From an uncultured Muribaculaceae bacterium (GTDB lineage Bacteria > Bacteroidota > Bacteroidia > Bacteroidales > Muribaculaceae): a stretch of 64,000 nt of DNA. The notes beneath the pieces were generated by a model, which was not told the DNA's origin, ran no database searches, and worked only from the letters and a program-made list of their open reading frames with translations. The stretch is from the NCBI GenBank assembly GCA_910587475.1, contig CAJUMR010000006.1, positions 1 to 64,000 on the forward strand, read 5' to 3'. This document shows positions 62,592 through 64,000 of the stretch, piece by piece. Position numbers and translations under genes: made by a program. The stretch's first letter is position 1. Each line of letters begins with the position of its first letter.

Positions 62592-63905
62592 TTATTCATC
62601 GCGCAAGGCGTCGACCGGGTTGATGTCGGCGGCATGGCGGGCCGGAAAGTAGGTGCCGGCTATCGAGCAGGAGATTATGATGATGTAGACAATAGCCGAT
62701 ACGATTGCAAAGTGCTGCCAGAAGCTTGAAACCCAATTTTCGGTGAGTATGAAATCCTCGCTCTGGCCGGCTCCGATGTAGAGGCCATCCATCAAGGCGT
62801 ATTGCAGAAACAGCAGGTCGCCGATGACAAACGCCACTGTAGCCAGCACTATAGACTCGCCCGTCAGCAGCGCGATGATGCCCTGCCGGGTTGCTCCATA
62901 CGATCGCATCACTCCGAGTTCGCTGACGCGTTTGCCGGTCTGAAGCCACACACATCCTGTCACCCCGACGATAAGATTGATCAGAAACAGTGCGGCGATG
63001 AAGAAATAGAGGTTGCGTTGGTTCGATATATTCTCCATGTCCTCAATCGACGCTATCATGTCGCGCTGGCTTGTCACCGACTTGACATAGTAATTGCCTA
63101 TGCCGAGTTCCGACGAGATCAGGGGGAGATTGTCTCTGACATATGTCTGCGCGTCGACTCCGTCGCGCAGGCGCAGGGTCAGTCTCATTGAGTTGTAGAA
63201 CCTGTTTGATCCTAAATCGGTCGGACGCAGACACACTGCCGATGTGCGGATAAACGATCTGTGGCGGAAATCCTTGACTATGCCGGCGATTTTAGTGTGG
63301 ATGGTGTCGCCGGAGTGATTCCACGATATGAAGTATTTGTCCTTCACTCCGCGTCGGTCAGGCCAGTAGGCCCGGTCGAGCGACTCGGTGATGATCAAGT
63401 CGTTCTCGCCGAGCGGCATGGCTTCCAGTTCTTCGATCGACGGCGAACCCTCGGCTGCGCGTATGCCGTAGGTGCTCAGTATCGGTTCGTTGCGCAGATA
63501 CCTCACGGTAAATGAGCTTTTCACGACCGAGTCAACGGCGGCGTTGCCGGTGCTATGGCCGCCCGACATGTAGCCGAAATCGTTGATGCCTTGAACTTCG
63601 ACGATACATTTTTCGACATCAGGCAGAGCGGCGGCTTTGAGCCTGACTGCGCGGTAGTCATTTTCGCGTGACTCCGGATCGCATCTGTCCTGATCGAAGT
63701 TCTCTGCGCCGTCGGGCAGGCATTCGACAGTGATTTTCACCAGTCTGTCGGCATCGTAGCCAAGGGGGGAGTTGAGATCACTGATGCCGACGATTGTAGG
63801 ATCGATGACGACCCATGTAAGGATTGTCACGATTATGAGTTCGGCAAACAGCCATCCGTTCTGACGGCGGCGGTTCCATAAATTTTTGAATATGATCTTA
63901 AGCAT
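62592..63905 (-). CDS. MacB/FtsX-like permease, family A, copy 4
   Basis: 437 residues. IIFKNLWNRRRQNGWLFAELIIVT at the start, helix about 17-37, periplasmic domain with AAEGSPSIEEL (150-160) and DRAYWPDRRG (177-186), three helices, end FPARHAADINPVDALRDE. 33 bases before the ATPase gene and 7 bases behind the partial family-B gene at the window edge. Confidence 0.88.
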   Translation of the reverse strand: MLKIIFKNLWNRRRQNGWLFAELIIVTILTWVVIDPTIVGISDLNSPLGYDADRLVKITVECLPDGAENFDQDRCDPESRENDYRAVRLKAAALPDVEKCIVEVQGINDFGYMSGGHSTGNAAVDSVVKSSFTVRYLRNEPILSTYGIRAAEGSPSIEELEAMPLGENDLIITESLDRAYWPDRRGVKDKYFISWNHSGDTIHTKIAGIVKDFRHRSFIRTSAVCLRPTDLGSNRFYNSMRLTLRLRDGVDAQTYVRDNLPLISSELGIGNYYVKSVTSQRDMIASIEDMENISNQRNLYFFIAALFLINLIVGVTGCVWLQTGKRVSELGVMRSYGATRQGIIALLTGESIVLATVAFVIGDLLFLQYALMDGLYIGAGQSEDFILTENWVSSFWQHFAIVSAIVYIIIISCSIAGTYFPARHAADINPVDALRDE

Positions 63906-63912
63906 TGTGTGA

Positions 63913-64000
63913 TTATTTTATACAGTTGACGATTGGTCGGCGCAGCGATAACCACGCGGGTATCACGGCTGACAGCAGGTTGAGGCATACACAGATAAGA
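63913..64000 (-). CDS. MacB/FtsX-like permease, family B, copy 4 (partial, cut by window edge)
   Basis: Only the last 28 codons and the stop (63913-63915) are present. The translated end reads LNLLSAVIPAWLSLRRPIVNCIK, matching the C termini of the other three family-B proteins. It completes a fourth B-A pair with the gene at 62592. The array therefore continues upstream of the window. Confidence 0.8.
   Translation of the reverse strand, partial: LICVCLNLLSAVIPAWLSLRRPIVNCIK

Noticed and set aside
53987..63905. Repeated permease genes as a possible assembly artefact or a mobile repeat
   Set aside because: The copies differ throughout their periplasmic domains and have intact frames and distinct spacers; only one short segment is near-identical.
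1..64000. CRISPR arrays, tRNA and rRNA genes
   Set aside because: I found no regularly spaced repeats and no cloverleaf or rRNA-like sequence on reading through; short tRNAs could still be missed without a covariance-model search.

Overview
The window comes from a member of the Bacteroidales (phylum Bacteroidota), most likely Muribaculaceae. The evidence is: about 50% GC; promoters of the Bacteroidota type (-33 TTTG, -7 TAnnTTTG) in front of many genes; few Shine-Dalgarno sequences; many lipoproteins and outer-membrane beta-barrels; a DUF3256-xseA-xseB block; an rpsU-xerC-hpf operon; and a sorting-domain-like secreted protein. The family-level assignment is inference. I see no rRNA, tRNA, CRISPR array, insertion sequence or prophage.

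Left part (1-24 kb). A minus-strand five-gene operon (5548 to 88) encodes a DUF4836-like lipoprotein, an ABC ATPase with an unusual switch residue, an FtsX-like permease, another lipoprotein and a PagL-like lipid A deacylase. It is an envelope or export unit. Plus-strand genes follow: an aspartate aminotransferase, an abundant-type OmpA porin and a SemiSWEET sugar transporter. Then on the minus strand come a stand-alone lpxA and a complete RND efflux operon (adaptor, pump, outer-membrane channel). Next are a secreted GH31 glycosidase, aspartate 4-decarboxylase and the rpsU-xerC-hpf operon. A membrane protein plus winged-helix regulator pair follows, with two almost identical 17-bp palindromic sites around its promoter.

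Middle part (24-48 kb). This is mostly housekeeping and surface genes: a carboxypeptidase-regulatory-domain protein, a gamma-carbonic anhydrase with an Xaa-Pro aminopeptidase, and nagA. Two SGNH hydrolases of about 80% identity flank a small secreted protein. These are followed by cinA, tsaD, a DEAD-box helicase with a DbpA-like domain, DUF3256-xseA-xseB, pnp, a sodium-dependent transporter and a tricorn-like protease.

Right part (48-64 kb). This is the most unusual region. One long minus-strand locus, continuing beyond the right edge, encodes alternating permeases of two MacB/FtsX-like paralogous families (four B-A pairs, the first cut by the edge). It has a single LolD/MacB-type ATPase, a TolC-family channel, an outer-membrane protein, a sigma54-dependent response regulator and its histidine kinase. 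Just downstream is a hybrid regulator that fuses an iron-sulfur-repair/hemerythrin sensor to a LuxR-type DNA-binding domain. The tail ends of two of the permease genes are almost identical at DNA level, which suggests gene conversion inside the array. My reading is a multi-permease tripartite exporter under two-component control. Its substrate cannot be read from the sequence.
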